Source of the DNA: Steromphala cineraria
Taxonomy: Eukaryota; Mollusca; Gastropoda; Trochida; Trochidae
Length of the DNA stretch: 64,000 nt
Direction of reading: 5' to 3'
NCBI GenBank assembly: GCA_916613615.1
Contig: OU744724.1
Coordinates: 47,048,500 to 47,112,499 of the forward strand
In this document: positions 44,545 to 57,022 of the stretch, piece after piece
Position numbering within the stretch: position 1 is the stretch's first letter
Layout of the letters: each line of letters begins with the position of its first letter
Program-made: the position numbers and the translations under genes
The notes under the pieces: generated by a model
What the model was told of the DNA's origin: nothing
Database searches by the model: none
Seen by the model: the letters and a program-made list of their open reading frames with translations, nothing else

Positions 44545-44757
44545 CAGGGGCCACGCGCTAACAACCTATTTTCATCTTCTTCTCCAGAACCATAAGGCTT
44601 AGGAAGCTGAAACTTTTTGTACAGACTCCTTGACTAGTGAGGATTATGAATTGTAGCTTTGGTGGCCCTGTGGCCTCTACTAAGGGGGCACCACATTGGC
44701 CACACCCTATAGCGAAATCAAATGTAAAGCCTGATGAGCTCCATGGCTCTATTTTTT
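44545..44757 (+). repeat. AGCTCATC-type element, copy E, 3' fragment
   Basis: One and a half units ('ataaggcttaggaagctgaa', 'gtacagactccttgactagtg') and the terminal CTGATGAGCTCCATGGCTCTATTTTTT. The 5' part is missing. Confidence 0.7.
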
Positions 44758-45006
44758 ATTTTGCTTACAATCAAGATCAAAGTTAAAGATCATTACTTAT
44801 TATTTTCTCTTTTGTTATGTAATTCTGAGAAAATGACCAATTTACTGAGATTTGGTTAAATGTCAACTGGGATAGGCAAAACTTTTAGTTTCGGGGCTGT
44901 TCTTCTTTTGCGCTGTCCCACAAACGCTAATCCAGTTTAAACCAAATATTCTTAAATCCAAAGGCAATATTTGTTGATAAATAACATTCTTTTTCTTACC
45001 TTTCAG

Positions 45007-46285
45007 AAATACACTGAGCAAAATGAATTTTATGAAAAGAGATATGCTTTGGAAAAGACTGCTGCCTTGTCCCGAAAGAAGAAACAAAGTGTAACAAGGA
45101 AATTACCTATTGATGAGGAGCAGGTTTCTGAAACTGTTCGTGAGAGCTGTCCATTACAGGAACAAGTTCTGCCTGTACAAGATGGTCATGGAAGTATTCC
45201 TTCCTCTGAAGTTTTAATTGATCATGAAAATAATATGTCACTCAAAAATCTACCTCAGAAGTCATTATCTGAACATAATTCTGAAAAAGTTGCAGTAAAA
45301 TACATGCAGACAAAAAAAATAGAAACAAAAGAAAAAGTTGAAGTGAAAACAATTGAAAATTCTAAACATGAAGAAATAGCAAAAGGAAAGATTGCTATCA
45401 AGCTCACTGGTAAAACAGTTATCAAGCCACATGATAAAATCTTGCCAGTGTGGACACCTCTTGCTACAAAATTTGAAGTGACCCTTCCTAAAAAGTTCAA
45501 GGAAGTTAAAACATCAGTGATGTCTGTTGCAAAGCCAGAAATAAGTAACCCACCATCACTTGATTCCTTTTTATCAATTGGAGGTCTTGCTACCAAAAAA
45601 CTTCCTGTTTATAAATTGAGACCAGGTGTTTTTAGGAAACCACTCCATCTTTCGTCGGACCCTGTTGTGAGTTATGACACTCATGAAACTACTGCACATG
45701 AAGAAGAGGCTGACATGAAACTTTTGGGTATTGACAGTGACATGACTAATGAAATTGCTTTGAAAAGAAAACCTCCTCCCAGATCACAGAATGTTTCTTT
45801 ACCGAAACATATTTCATCCAAATCATCATCTTCTGCAGAGCAGTTGTATAGTGTTTTTTTCCAGGATGGTGGACATGTAAATGAAAGATCGTGTCAGCTA
45901 GTTGATCTTGATGATATACCTATTCCTCCTCCCCCTCCTCTTCCTCCATCCTCCATCTGTCATGCCACAACATCAAACACTTCAGAAAGCTTACATACAA
46001 AGGGTAAAAAAGGTGAAGCTGGTGACTGTGTAGCAAAACTTGAAGAAAATATTTCTAACATGAAGGATAGGAAAGAGAAGGACAATACATTCATTAACAT
46101 GGCAAATTTGCTTCAATTCTGTCCAAGAATGCCTCCAGATATGACAGAACTAGGTGACAAGAAAACAGAGAAAGATATTGATGAAGAAAGAAATGAAGGA
46201 AACAAATCTTTGACCATTAATGATGATGTTTCCTTGAGGCGAGAAGGATGGCTGCTTCCAGAACAGATGACCTTACATGAGACAG
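45007..46285 (+). CDS. ZNF318-like protein, large C-terminal exon
   Basis: The 1279-bp exon has acceptor TTACCTTTCAG and donor GTATAT, runs from phase 0 to phase 1, and is open throughout. It begins KYTEQNEFYEKRYALEKTAA, which continues naturally from the zinc-finger exon as a basic, helical linker (AALSRKKK). A lysine/glutamate-rich low-complexity region follows. Further features are PVWTPLATKFEVTLPKKF near residues 150-170, SFLSIGGLATKKLP near 187, and a proline run IPIPPPPPLPP near 302. The tail is acidic. The protein looks largely disordered apart from short conserved-looking blocks. The ORF extends upstream to 44971 and downstream to 46317 only through intron sequence. The chain is consistent with a chromatin- or transcription-associated nuclear factor. 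Confidence 0.85.
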
Positions 46286-46810
46286 GTATATTTTCTCTCA
46301 GCACAGTTCTAATTTAAAATGTACGAATTAAACATCATTATTTATTACCCTCAAGATAAATTTCTTGAAATCTGATTAGTCAAAAGCAAATGTATACGGA
46401 GCTGTGTAGTCAGATTTGGCAGGGTGTACCAGCCGTATGACCCGTGAGACAAATGGAATGGAATGGAGAAGTAGAACAGCTAAACGACCCGTAATTTCAG
46501 TATCAAATTATACAGTAACAAACATTAGTAGGGAGAATTCAAAGTGTTTATATTGTAAGTTTTGTCTGCATCTTAAAAAATATTCAACTAGAATAAAAAG
46601 TGTCTCTTGTTAATTCTTTTATTTTTATCAAAATCTTAAATTTTGATTTTTTTTGGTCGCATAGTTGTCTCCCTTGATAACTGACAGTCAACTCCGTACA
46701 GTGTTATTTATGTTTTATTTACACTGAGTTTGTACTGATGGCTTTGTATGACTTCATATGGTCAAAAAGAATCTCTTGTGAAGAAATGAAGGATCTGAAA
46801 TTTGTGTTCT
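46286..46810. other. Start of intron 3, nothing recognised
   Basis: AT-rich intron sequence. The 65-codon frame at 46416 has no domain. Confidence 0.4.
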
Positions 46811-46915
46811 GAAAGGGTGTACTGGACTGTAAGACCCTTTTAGAGTTTGCATTTCCTTCAGCTGCCCCTCAGAAAAAAAACTATACAAGGGTCTTACAGT
46901 CCCATACACCCTTTC
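46811..46915. repeat. Short foldback, arms of about 37 bp
   Basis: GAAAGGGTGTACTGGACTGT on the left pairs with the complement ending CCCATACACCCTTTC. The arms continue through AAGACCCTT with few mismatches, leaving a loop of about 30 bases. No target duplication was found. It is probably a small MITE. Confidence 0.7.
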
Positions 46916-49325
46916 AAAACACTGTACAACTGATAATATACATTAATATCATTCTATTGTTGTGATGGCCCAATATGATAATGATTTATCTTCATTTAAG
47001 TACAACTTTATGAGATCTTGGAGTCACATGTCCTAAATTTCATTAGCCCTCACCAATATCGGAGGATAAAAAAAATGATCCATCCGTACATCTGTGCAGG
47101 CTTTTCTTTTCTGGACCAGAACTGCAAAACCATAAGGCCTATTTTAGTAGAACTTCATGTATGGAACAATCATCATGTGTAGTGGTGTCATTGAGTTTTT
47201 TCCCATATTTCTAAAAAAAACATTGTTGCCACTTAAATGGAAACAAAACGAAAAACAGCACCAGCTTGAGTGCAAGCTTACGCTCAATTGAGCCCGATGA
47301 TAAAAGCCCAACCAAATATGCAGTAACGTACTTATTGACAGCATTTGCCATACAACATTAATTACCTATTGATAATGGCATGCATGTCATACGGCACCAG
47401 GCATGTCATCTTGGGACATTTTTGGCTTCTTCAAAACCACTGACATAAACTCAAAGACCCCTAGGCTGATAGGGATTTTTAAACAGATTTGGTGTCCCTG
47501 TGACCCCTCATACGGGCACACTAAAAAGCTATTTTTCTCCTCGTCAAAAGAAAAAAATGGATGGCGCTTATCGACGGTGATCTCTGTGAACGGTGATGTT
47601 CAGCGGCGGTTTGGAGGAGCCTGTTGCTCTGACAACAGTGTTACATCATAGGCAATTCTTTCTGTCAGACCATAGTTTCATAATGTCAAACTTTTTAACT
47701 TTACTTCACTCGAGTGGTGATAAAGTTTATAGAAAAAGTGAGTGATGATAAAGGTTAACACCACTGAAGCAAGATAGGATGTATATTTCACTGATAGAAC
47801 AGAGTATCTCACGCCTTACTGGTCAGGCTATTGCTATTGTTTACAGTATTAAACAACAAGAAACCTCATAATTTTTCCCATGTTAATTGGTAAATATGTA
47901 CAGAAAACATTGTCAACTTCAAAAAACACCAAAAAACTTGTTCATCGGTCCTCTAATAACAAAGATATCGCCCTTCAAAGTACGCAAATTTTAGGCTTCT
48001 CAATTTGACAGTCTGAAAAGGGATTCTACCGGGTGAACGATATTGCCTTTACTGCGCATGCGAGAAAGGGCGATGTGATGTGGCAGGTTATGATTGGCTG
48101 AGAGAAGTTTTACAGATTGTGTATTATTACATCATATACAGAACGGAAATGGGCCTAATCAATGTAAATATAACAGACAATGGTGGTAAATAAACAGAAT
48201 AAACATGTTTTAGCACGATTTAGAAGCTTCATCTGTCCGGCAATAAAACAGAGTAGTAATTAAACAGTTATGGCACATCGTAACTGATTGTGTAATTACA
48301 GGCCTAGGGAGTCGCGCTTGGGATATTTCACACTCTTTGACAATGTTGTTACAAGAATTAGGGGATGTTGTTTTAGAGATCAAGCATGTCTGTCCATCTA
48401 TGACACGCCCAGTTGTCAAAGCACTAGTCATCCATTGGTCAACAACAAGACAAACTAGATCCAATCAAAAATTAAACATTTAGAATTTATCATATGCATT
48501 GCATCTGTCTTGAGATGAACACATTCAGTACACATGAGATGTAGTATTTTGCGTTAACAGTGACTTCAATAAGGTAGGCTTTGGTCACATGATATGAAAA
48601 CTAAACTTTGTGCATTCAAACTTATATGTATACATATTTGTTATTTCAGGCAGTTGTTTGCGTTAGAAGTTTACAAATATTTAAAATTTAAAATAACATT
48701 ATCTCAAACAAAGATATAGAAGGGTATTTATTTTACGCTGATGAGTTGTCTCTTTGTAAACTAACATTGTTTCTTTATTTGAATGAGAAACGCTCAAGAC
48801 ATGATGAAACATGGTGTCAAAAGGTGTATATCCTGAATATCCTTGTATTGCGAACTTAATACAATTTCATGACATGATGCCTCAATGACTCTCTTTCCGA
48901 ATATTTCGTAGTGTGTATATAGCAAAACCTCATTCAGATTATATAAAATTACTTCAGGATTATTCATAAGTTCCTTAAAACATTTCACAAACTTGTTTAA
49001 TTTGTCTTCAGTTTTATCTGGCCACTCATCACAAAATGTAAACTTAGAACTACTAAATTACAAACATGACTATACCGTAACATCTAAGAGATTTTCAAAA
49101 CATGATTGAATATTAAGATTTTGTCTTGATGAAATATCCTTATGTTTATACCATTAATGAAGATATAACCTTAGCATTAAATTGCTTTGTTGTATGTTTT
49201 CGAAAATCGTTGTTTCAATACTGTCACTGTATATGATACTTGTACTGATCTGTCCATGTTTACGTTACGTCACTATTTTGTTAGGGAGCGGCATAAATAT
49301 AAACATATACCCCGTTTCTTTTTAG
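46916..49325. other. Intron 3 sequence with one rearranged duplicate
   Basis: Bases 48061-48116 occur exactly again at 53067-53122. 47819-47850 occurs in inverted form at 53030-53061. A single old tandem-core phrase ('aaaaccataaggcct') lies near 47128. Otherwise unassigned. Confidence 0.45.
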
Positions 49326-50925
49326 CTCACCTTTACAAAGTAAATGTGAGCTTATGTCATGGCGCTTCGTCCGTCGTCCGTCTGTCTGTCCGTCCATCCG
49401 TCCGTCCGTCCGTAAACTTTCAGGAAAAAGACTACTCCTCCTAAACGAATCCAGATATCATTTTGAAATTGTAGTATGTTATACCCATGGTGATTCCTCA
49501 CAGAAAGGTAGACGTTTCAGTTTTGAGAATCCAAGATGGCCGCCATGGCAGCCATATTGAATTTTCAATTAGATTTCACGAAAAAGACTACTCCTCCTTA
49601 ACGAATGCAGATATCATTCTGAAATTGTAGTATGTTATACCAATGGTGATTCCTCACAGAAAGGTAGACGTTTCAGTTTTGAGAATCCAAGATGGCCGCT
49701 ATAGCAGCCATATTGAAATTTCAATTAGATTTCATGAAAATGACTACTTCTCCTAAACCAATCTAGATGTCATTTTCATATTGTAGTATGTTATACCTAT
49801 AGTGATTCCTCACAGAAAGGTAGACGTTTCAGTTTTGAGAATCCAAGATGGCCGCTATGGCAGCCATATTGAATTTTCAATTAGATTTCATGAAAATGAC
49901 TACTTCTCCTAAACCAATCTAGATGTCATTTTCATATTGTAGTATATTATACCTATAGTGATTCCTCCCACAAAGGTAGATGTTTCAGTTTTGAAAATCC
50001 AAGATGGCCTCGATAGCTGCCATATTGACTTTTCAGCTGCAGATGACACATCATTATTACTCAATTTTAAGCTTTCATCAAGTGATCACTCGCACTATAT
50101 CAATTCTCTAATTTGAACTTACTATTCATAATATTATCTTGAATATGGAATATTTAAGATTGTCATGCAAGTTGTTCTATATTTTTAATTGTTTCTTAAA
50201 CATTAAGATGAAAGACAAACATAATTAATTTATTTGTTTAAAATATTTATGGCAACTAGCTGCAAAAACCCAATGACATTAAACATCATGTTGAATTTTA
50301 AACAATGGTATCTCCCTTATATTCCTTTAAATACCACACAAAAGGGGTCAACCAGAGTTCAAATATTCCTGTTGAGTCCACTTTGCTTTTCTAATACACA
50401 TCCCAATACAGGATGCTAGCATCACAGTCTCAGCTGCTAGTCTGTTGCATAATCAACCTGACCCAATTGATATGGTAGAGCGTTATGCTATATGGCCATG
50501 TGTATGCAATAAGAGTTATGGAAATTAGACTTGTATTCTCATGACAGTGATATGTTCTTTCTAAGAATAACAACTTACACAAAACTTGTCAACAATAAGC
50601 TTTGTGTTTAGCAATCTACATGATAAGTTGATGTGGAAAGAGTTATTTTGCATCAGGTTCCAGTTCCTGTGTTTTACTCATATTTGTACCATTTCTATAT
50701 CTAACAGAAGTTCTTCTTGACACAAAATCAATTTAGGACATAAGCTAACTATATTTTGTGAAATTATATATATTTTTCACAACAATTCATGTTCTCTCTC
50801 GTCAAGTATTAATACCACACATAAGGGCTTAGCCAGAGTTCAGGTTTACATGCTCAGCACACTAGGATGCTTCTCCAAATATACGTACACAAAGCCAAAT
50901 ACACAAATTGCTACACTCTCCTTAA

Positions 50926-51281
50926 AGGGGCAGTAGCACGTTTTTAGGGGGAATATAAGGTGATGTCAGGAAAATGAAAAAAAATGGTTCCAAATGAAAG
51001 ACAATGTATTTAAACTAAATGGAGCAGTAATAATTCAAATATATAACGTAAGGTTCTGCCATGCGATTCCTTTTTCTTACAAAAATGAATTAAAGGTGTT
51101 CACACAAAAATGGCCGCCAATGTATTTTATGTAAATCCTCATACTTTGTCCTCTGATTATGGTTGATTGGCTTGTGTAATGTGATTGTTGACACTGTCAA
51201 TATAATTCATTAGGCATTTACTTACCATGATAAGTGCAATTTTTAAAATATAAAATTATCAAAAAACGTGCTACTGCCCCT
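50926..51281. mobile_element. TTAA-flanked MITE with perfect TIRs
   Basis: TTAA at 50922-50925 and 51282-51285 flanks a 356-bp element. The ends are AGGGGCAGTAGCACGTTTTT and its exact complement. With flanking bases the inverted match is about 27 bp. It has no coding frame. Perfect ends suggest recent insertion into the surrounding hairpin element. It is probably piggyBac-type. Confidence 0.88.
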
Positions 51282-51899
51282 TTAAGGATCTGGGGCTAGC
51301 AGCCCTGCCTGCTTGTATATTGCATAGTAATCCTGACCTAATTGATAAATAGAACATAATGGACTTTATGGAAAGTATATAAATTGTCTTTATGAAAAGT
51401 ATACTTGTATTCTATTAATAGTAATACTTTTTACAAATAAAAATTTGATAAAAAAAAATTATAAAAGTTGTTCACTCCATCAGTGGGTTACAAAATTCCT
51501 GACACTTCATATTATATGGCAAATAACATAGCCAGTGAGGGATAAATATAAATTTTTTGATCATTTATATCTGATTACGGTCTGAACAATGATTATCTAG
51601 ATAATCATAATGATCATTCAATTCAAACAAATCCTTTTCAAAAGCATTTAAAATGATTAAATTTGTTCACTCCCAACACTAACTGTTAGGTTTTTTACTC
51701 CTTTGTTCCCATACAATTAATTTATTCCAAATTGAAAATTTTGGTTAATGAATAACAAATTATCTTTTATTTTGTTTGTCATGCTAATAAAATATATCAT
51801 TTAATATTCATCTTCAAAACTAATTGAACAGCTGTCTGAACAATTCTTTTTTTTACAAAGTCTTTCTCACCAATTCTCTCTGTTAGTTATTAGATTATT

Positions 51900-52075
51900 T
51901 CCATTGCAAACCTCTCTTGTACACCCACCCCTTCTAACCCCCCTTTCCCTCCTCCCCTATTTTCTCCTGTCCATCCATTGCAAACCTCTCTTCTATCCCA
52001 CATTCCTTCTATCCCCCCCCCCCCCCCCCCCCTTTCCCCTCCTATCCTTCCAGCCCCTCTCCTGCAACTCTCGTA
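51900..52075 (+). repeat. Polypyrimidine tract with a C-run of about 20
   Basis: The + strand is almost entirely C/T, with a duplicated 'ccattgcaaacctctctt' phrase and an unbroken C-run at about 52013-52032. The complementary strand is purine-rich and could form triplex or G-rich structures. Assembly length here is unreliable. Confidence 0.8.
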
Positions 52076-52790
52076 TTGCATATTGAAATGAGGGGAGGAC
52101 ACTCACTATATGGAATAACAGTATCTTACATAAGAGGATAAGTTACATAAGCTACATGCAGGTGCAAGAGGTCATCATAGGTCATCATATCTAGTAATTA
52201 GCATAGACCCCCATGTTGCTAGCCTATTCTGACCAATCAGATTGCACTAACATATGTCAAGATTTAAGATATTCAGAAATCTTCAGTTAGAATTACATGA
52301 GACATTGACCTGGACAGTTTACTTTGGCAATTGGACTTATCATTAGCTGAATTTGTGATATGTGTCCGAGGGATATATTCCAAATGTTTATGTGCATCAT
52401 CTTTTTAGTTCTTTGGAAGTTGAGAGTGTGACTAAATGAATACTCCTAAACCAATCAAGATAACATAATGAAATTAATACAGATGCCCACATAAAAGTAG
52501 CATTTTGAAGATTAAAAAGTCCAAGATGATCACCAATTCAGCCATAGATATACAAAAAAAGTTATACAAAAACCTACTGCTTGTTAACAAATCATGATTA
52601 TATCATTCTTGTATTAATGTTTGTTCAAGCTCTAGTGGTTTCTAACAGAAAAATAGCATTTTAAAAGATAAAAAAATCATGATGGCAGCCATAATCAATT
52701 ATCATATAAAAGATGGTTACACAATTAAACCATATTACCACATCATTCATTTTAAGGTGAGCTTCTGTACCCTCGGTACTTTTTTTAAAA

Positions 52791-54199
52791 AATAGATATG
52801 CGAAACATAGTTCTATGACAGGGCTATGACATACCATGTAGTCTCACCGTCTCATTGATGAATTGACTTTAGATCCCTCCGTGATTAAGCTATCAACAGT
52901 CAAAAAGATTCAACCAAAATTAGTAAATGTCTTCATTATATGTCTCACTAACTAACCATCATACTGGAAAGTTGTTTTCTTTGTTTGTATAGTAATTATA
53001 CGCCAAGTAAGTAAGTGACCGCTTGACTCAATACTGTAAACAATAGCAATAGCCTGACCAGTTTGGCGAGAAAGGGCGATGTGATGTGGCAGGTTATGAT
53101 TGGCTGAGAGAAGTTTTACAGACTGAAGATATGATGTTTGTTTTCAAAGTCATTAAATGACTATTTTGCGCATGTTTTTGAACAAACAAAATATCGATGT
53201 TATCTCAAGATATCTTTATGTATCCATTTCTGCATTGTGTACCCCCTCGGGGTTACATGTTGTTTAAGTCAAGCACCTACTTACTTGGCCTATATTTACA
53301 ACACAAACAAGGAAAACAACTTGATAGTATGGTATTTTGGTTATATTGCACGACGTTGACACTTGGACGGGTTTAACATCAAGGCTAGCAAAATCGAGTC
53401 GACTTCGTGCTTCTCGGAGCACACAAGCAATTAGTGAATACAATGGCCTGCGCATGTTGTCTTAAACATTACTTTGCATTAAAAGTTGCGATTGAGAAAA
53501 AAAACGAATAGTGGATTAACATATGTTTATTTCACATTGATATTATTATCACATTGAAGATTTTCGGAATATCGTAACTTATAACTGCTTTAAAAAGTTG
53601 GTGGTACCAATAACGATGTAATCCTATCATCATTTTATAAAACATAACAATAATACATAATAAATTTCACATTTTCTATGATTTATAATGATATCTGATT
53701 TCTGTACTAAGAATGCATGGTACATTGAAAAATTACGTTGTTCAGTATAAAGGCCAGTCCACGGTACATTCACAGTCACATGTACATTGTATATATTACA
53801 CATGAAATAAATCACAGGTTTGGTGCTAGATAATGAAACGTATTTCAGGACAGGTTAATGAAATTTAAATACACAGCTACGAGTAATGAACAGCGTAACA
53901 TAAAAGCTTCTTTGACATAGTTTGCATTGCATTGAATAATGAATATTAAGCAAATAGTTCGTTCTTATGTCGTTGCACAACGGAGCATAAGCATAAAGGC
54001 ATAAAATGTCATCCATCTATTAAAACATATAACATGGTACATAGTATATTATGACAGTTTTAGTACATCATCATCAGTGAAGGATATATATAAGAGAGAT
54101 CTGGCCACTTGCAAGGCGTTCCTTCAGAAATTTTATAAGTTCAAAAACATTGAGAGCTTGCTGATAATCTTCTGTAGTTGTCCATGCCAACCTTTTAAA
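52791..54199. other. Intron 3 sequence, mostly unassigned
   Basis: Contains 53030-53122, the rearranged duplicate of parts of 47819-48116. No gene or further element border is seen. Confidence 0.4.
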
Positions 54200-54318
54200 T
54201 GGTATTAGAAACGTCGCTACTGTCCATAAAGAAGTTGTTCATCCATAAAATAAGTCTTGTCTTCCCTATACAATAACTTCTAGAATGCCACTCAAACAGC
54301 TCTTCTAAATGGTTGTTG
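54200..54318 (+). repeat. Relic of a Penelope-like 3' end
   Basis: 'gaaacgtcg', 'ataaagaagttgtt', 'atccataaaata' and 'aatgccactcaaa' occur in the same order as in the 3' end of the Penelope-like copy at 8750-8842. It is an old, truncated insertion. Confidence 0.65.
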
Positions 54319-54934
54319 GTTCTAGGACCGTCGGTAGTGTGGTGGTTTCATGCCTCAAACGGGAGGTCGCCTTTCATTCAGTTGTAACACTTATCTATTT
54401 TCACTTAGTGTCTAAATTGATGAACATAGTTTACTAGTATCTGAATTAGTGATCACATTTTGCTGAGTGCAGATGAGTACAGACCAATCAGGATAGGATC
54501 ATGATTGATAATGATTAATATAAACACAAATTGGTGAGTACGTCTCTACAATAAGAAGTGTTTAAACTGTTTCGTATTTTCGTATTTTCTTTTCACAAAA
54601 TGTCTAGTAGATTCATCTTTTTAGTTAACCGTTAACTTAATCCTGCGTTAAGAAAACATGAAACATGAAAGTCCGCCGCCTGTCGACTTTATGCTGTTCT
54701 GGATTTTCTAGGAGTCGACTTTGTGCGATTCCCCCGGTATTTTGGTTGATATTAATAGACTGTTGTTTGCTTAATCACAGCTTTTACAGAGAGATCTAAA
54801 GCAAATTCATCAATGTGACTACATGGTGTGTCATGATACCCTGTTTTGCAAATGATAAAATGACCTATTCTTCTCTTAAAAAATATAAATATTGCTATGT
54901 TACATTATTTATTTTCATTTGTATATGATTTCAG

Positions 54935-55005
54935 AAACTGAAGATGAAGAAATCATTTACGTGGAAAGTGATTTTGAGGTGGTTGATGAGTATACAGCTG
55001 AATGA
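54935..55005 (+). CDS. ZNF318-like protein, last exon
   Basis: The acceptor is ATATGATTTCAG. The 71-bp exon starts in phase 1: the carried G plus AA gives E. It encodes ETEDEEIIYVESDFEVVDEY then TAE and TGA. The short, very acidic C-terminus with alternating aromatic/acidic residues could be a peptide-binding tail. A continuous frame across the 8.6-kb intron and the stop in the expected frame support the join. Sense direction, splice phase and composition agree with the large exon. Confidence 0.78.
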
Positions 55006-55402
55006 GGATAATGGCTGAAGGAAAATCATTCACATGAACTTGATGAAAACATTCTCTTATAGAAGTCTGACCGTTTGAAACATTCTGCTGTTTAATCGGC
55101 TACATTTCAGTGCTTACAGTTCGTAATCAGCCACAGCCAGAAGGAGAGACTAGGTATTCAGTGGTATGTGTATGTCAGTAAGTCTGGTACTTATTAAAGG
55201 GATGTTTTATGAACTGTTAAGCTTTATTCAAATATGTTGGCTAGTTTGGCCTATAGATATTCTCATCAGTCTTCCGGCTGTTCATCAACTTTTCATATAT
55301 CTGACTTCTGCAGTCACTTTGTTACATGGAGATTCAAGTTGGAAGCTTGGTCTGCATGTGTGGACAAAATAGTGTATCCACTATAAAATTCAGAAATTAG
55401 GT
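55006..55402 (+). other. Probable 3' untranslated region
   Basis: No AATAAA is seen. ATTAAA at 55193-55198 is a candidate variant poly(A) signal. A LINE tail begins at 55403, so the transcript end may lie before it. The 68-codon frame at 55166 has no domain. Confidence 0.45.
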
Positions 55403-55503
55403 TAATCAATCAATCAATCAATCAATCTTTTATTCAGTAAAAAGTCCTTTGGCCCAAGTACAAAATGAACATATAAAAGAATAAGTTACAGAATTGCATG
55501 TTG

Positions 55504-56461
55504 TCAAACAAAAGTTTTCCGTAAGATTAAGCCATCTTTAACAAAATTGATGATAGATAATACATAGGATAAATTACTGCTTTGGAGATTACGAATCATT
55601 ATTTCTTCATTAATGTACAAAGGTAGATTTTCAAAATATTTTACACGTTTATCATAATACACTGGACATGTATAAAGGAAGTGAAATTCATCCTCTACAC
55701 AATTAGCTTTACATACTTTACAATAGTGAAATTGACGAGGAATACCATCTCGTCTACCAATATTTTTGTATATGAGTAGCTCTCCAATTCTTAACAAATT
55801 AATTTCGACGTCGTGCTCCTTTAGATTGAACAGTAACAAGATAAGTTTCAAGACCAAATACAGTTTTAATTCTAGAGTATAACTGTAATGTAGAATATTC
55901 ACGAACAGCCATTAATGATTGAACCTGACAATTCTTAATCCTTGTTTCAAAATTGAAAAGAAAAGCCTCCTTGAAACCTACGCCTTGATTTTCCCAAAGA
56001 AAACCGAAACCATAAGTAAATAGAATTGTTCTAACATGATACACCCAAGTTTTTCGTCCAACATTATCTAAGTTACACAGCATTAGAAAAGCCTGTTTGT
56101 GATACCTATCCACTAGCATTTCGAGCAACTTTATCCAGAATTTAATAACTCTCAATAAAGAATCAACATAAATATAATGCCTGCCACATTCTGCTGAAAC
56201 AGCAACATTAGTAGACTTATAACTCAAACCCAATACAAACTTGCAAAACCGTACTTGAAATTGTTCAACTATAAACCACTTCTGGTAACCCCATATTTCC
56301 GAAGCATATAATATTATAGGTTTTATTTGAACATCAAAAATTTTGAATATAACTACAGGAGAGATATTCTTAAGCTTTTGACTTATAAGTTTCACAGAAA
56401 ATAATGCATTGGAAGCCTTATTAACACGATTCTGAATAGACTTTGACCCACAGGAACCCAA
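55504..56461 (-). pseudogene. LINE C-terminal part: thumb/connection and zinc knuckle
   Basis: The frame 56461-55799 gives KSIQNRVNKASNALFSVK and IKPIILYASEIWGYQKW, the region normally after the RT palm. An overlapping frame, 55902-55504, has IGRRDGIPRQFHYCKVC and the knuckle continuing to EFHFLYTCPVYYDKR. Between about 56810 and 56470 the RT palm with its catalytic YADD is not found, so the polymerase core has been deleted or replaced. Confidence 0.78.
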
Positions 56462-57022
56462 TATTGTAAATAAAATGTAGGTAAAACGTGAGTAAGAAAG
56501 ACCCGTCCCCTATATGTAATAGAGTAAAGAAATAAAGGCATCCATCTTGCCGATCTCGATTCGCTTCCGAGTTCAGTCAAAATTATTGCTTCAAATTGGT
56601 GACATCTCATACACATACACAAGTTATACATATCTCCGCAAAACTTGGCTTATTTCTAACACATGTCACTCTTCAAATAACTTTTATATGTATTTAAATT
56701 CGCAAAACGACCACAGAAACCTCTGGGGTGAACGTTACTCAGCACCAAATGCCTCTGGGGCAATCTGATTGGTTTTTATTGACTACATCAATGATAAACC
56801 ACAGTAATTATTTACATCATTAACACTACCCTTCTTATGTAAAGGAAAAAGCATACTTTTAGACCATTTTTCTGGGAAATTCCCTGATTTGAAAGCATTA
56901 TTGAATAAAACAAACAAATATGTAGAAAGAATATCATAATTGTGATTAAGAACCTCGGGTGGTACACAGTCCGGACCTGAACTCTTTCTCAGTTTGAGAT
57001 CATCTACAGCCCTGTAAATTTC

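Larger units (their letters stand above)
49326..52790 (+). repeat. AGCTCACC-type hairpin element, full-length copy
   Basis: It starts AGCTCACCTTTACAAAG...ATGTGAGCTTATG (hairpin) and has a long (GTCC)n run. Four units of exactly 156 bp follow, near 49425, 49581, 49737 and 49893 ('gactactcctcc', 'gatggccgccatggcagcc'). A middle section is present as two diverged halves (about 50300-50580 and 50800-51440, each with 'taccacac' and 'ccagagttca'). Degenerate 156-bp-type units lie near 52430-52740. It ends AAGGTGAGCTTCTGTACCCTCGGTAC, a hairpin plus a T-run. A TTAA MITE sits inside. Confidence 0.75.

Noticed and set aside
44971..46317. Single-exon gene starting at the ATG at 44971
   Set aside because: The first twelve codons read through the pyrimidine tract and acceptor. 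Exon-like protein starts at 45007, and the 3' end passes a clear donor at 46286.
51480..51690. Third hAT element ending CCCAACACTAA
   Set aside because: One end resembles a hAT terminus, but the other end and an 8-bp duplication could not be found.
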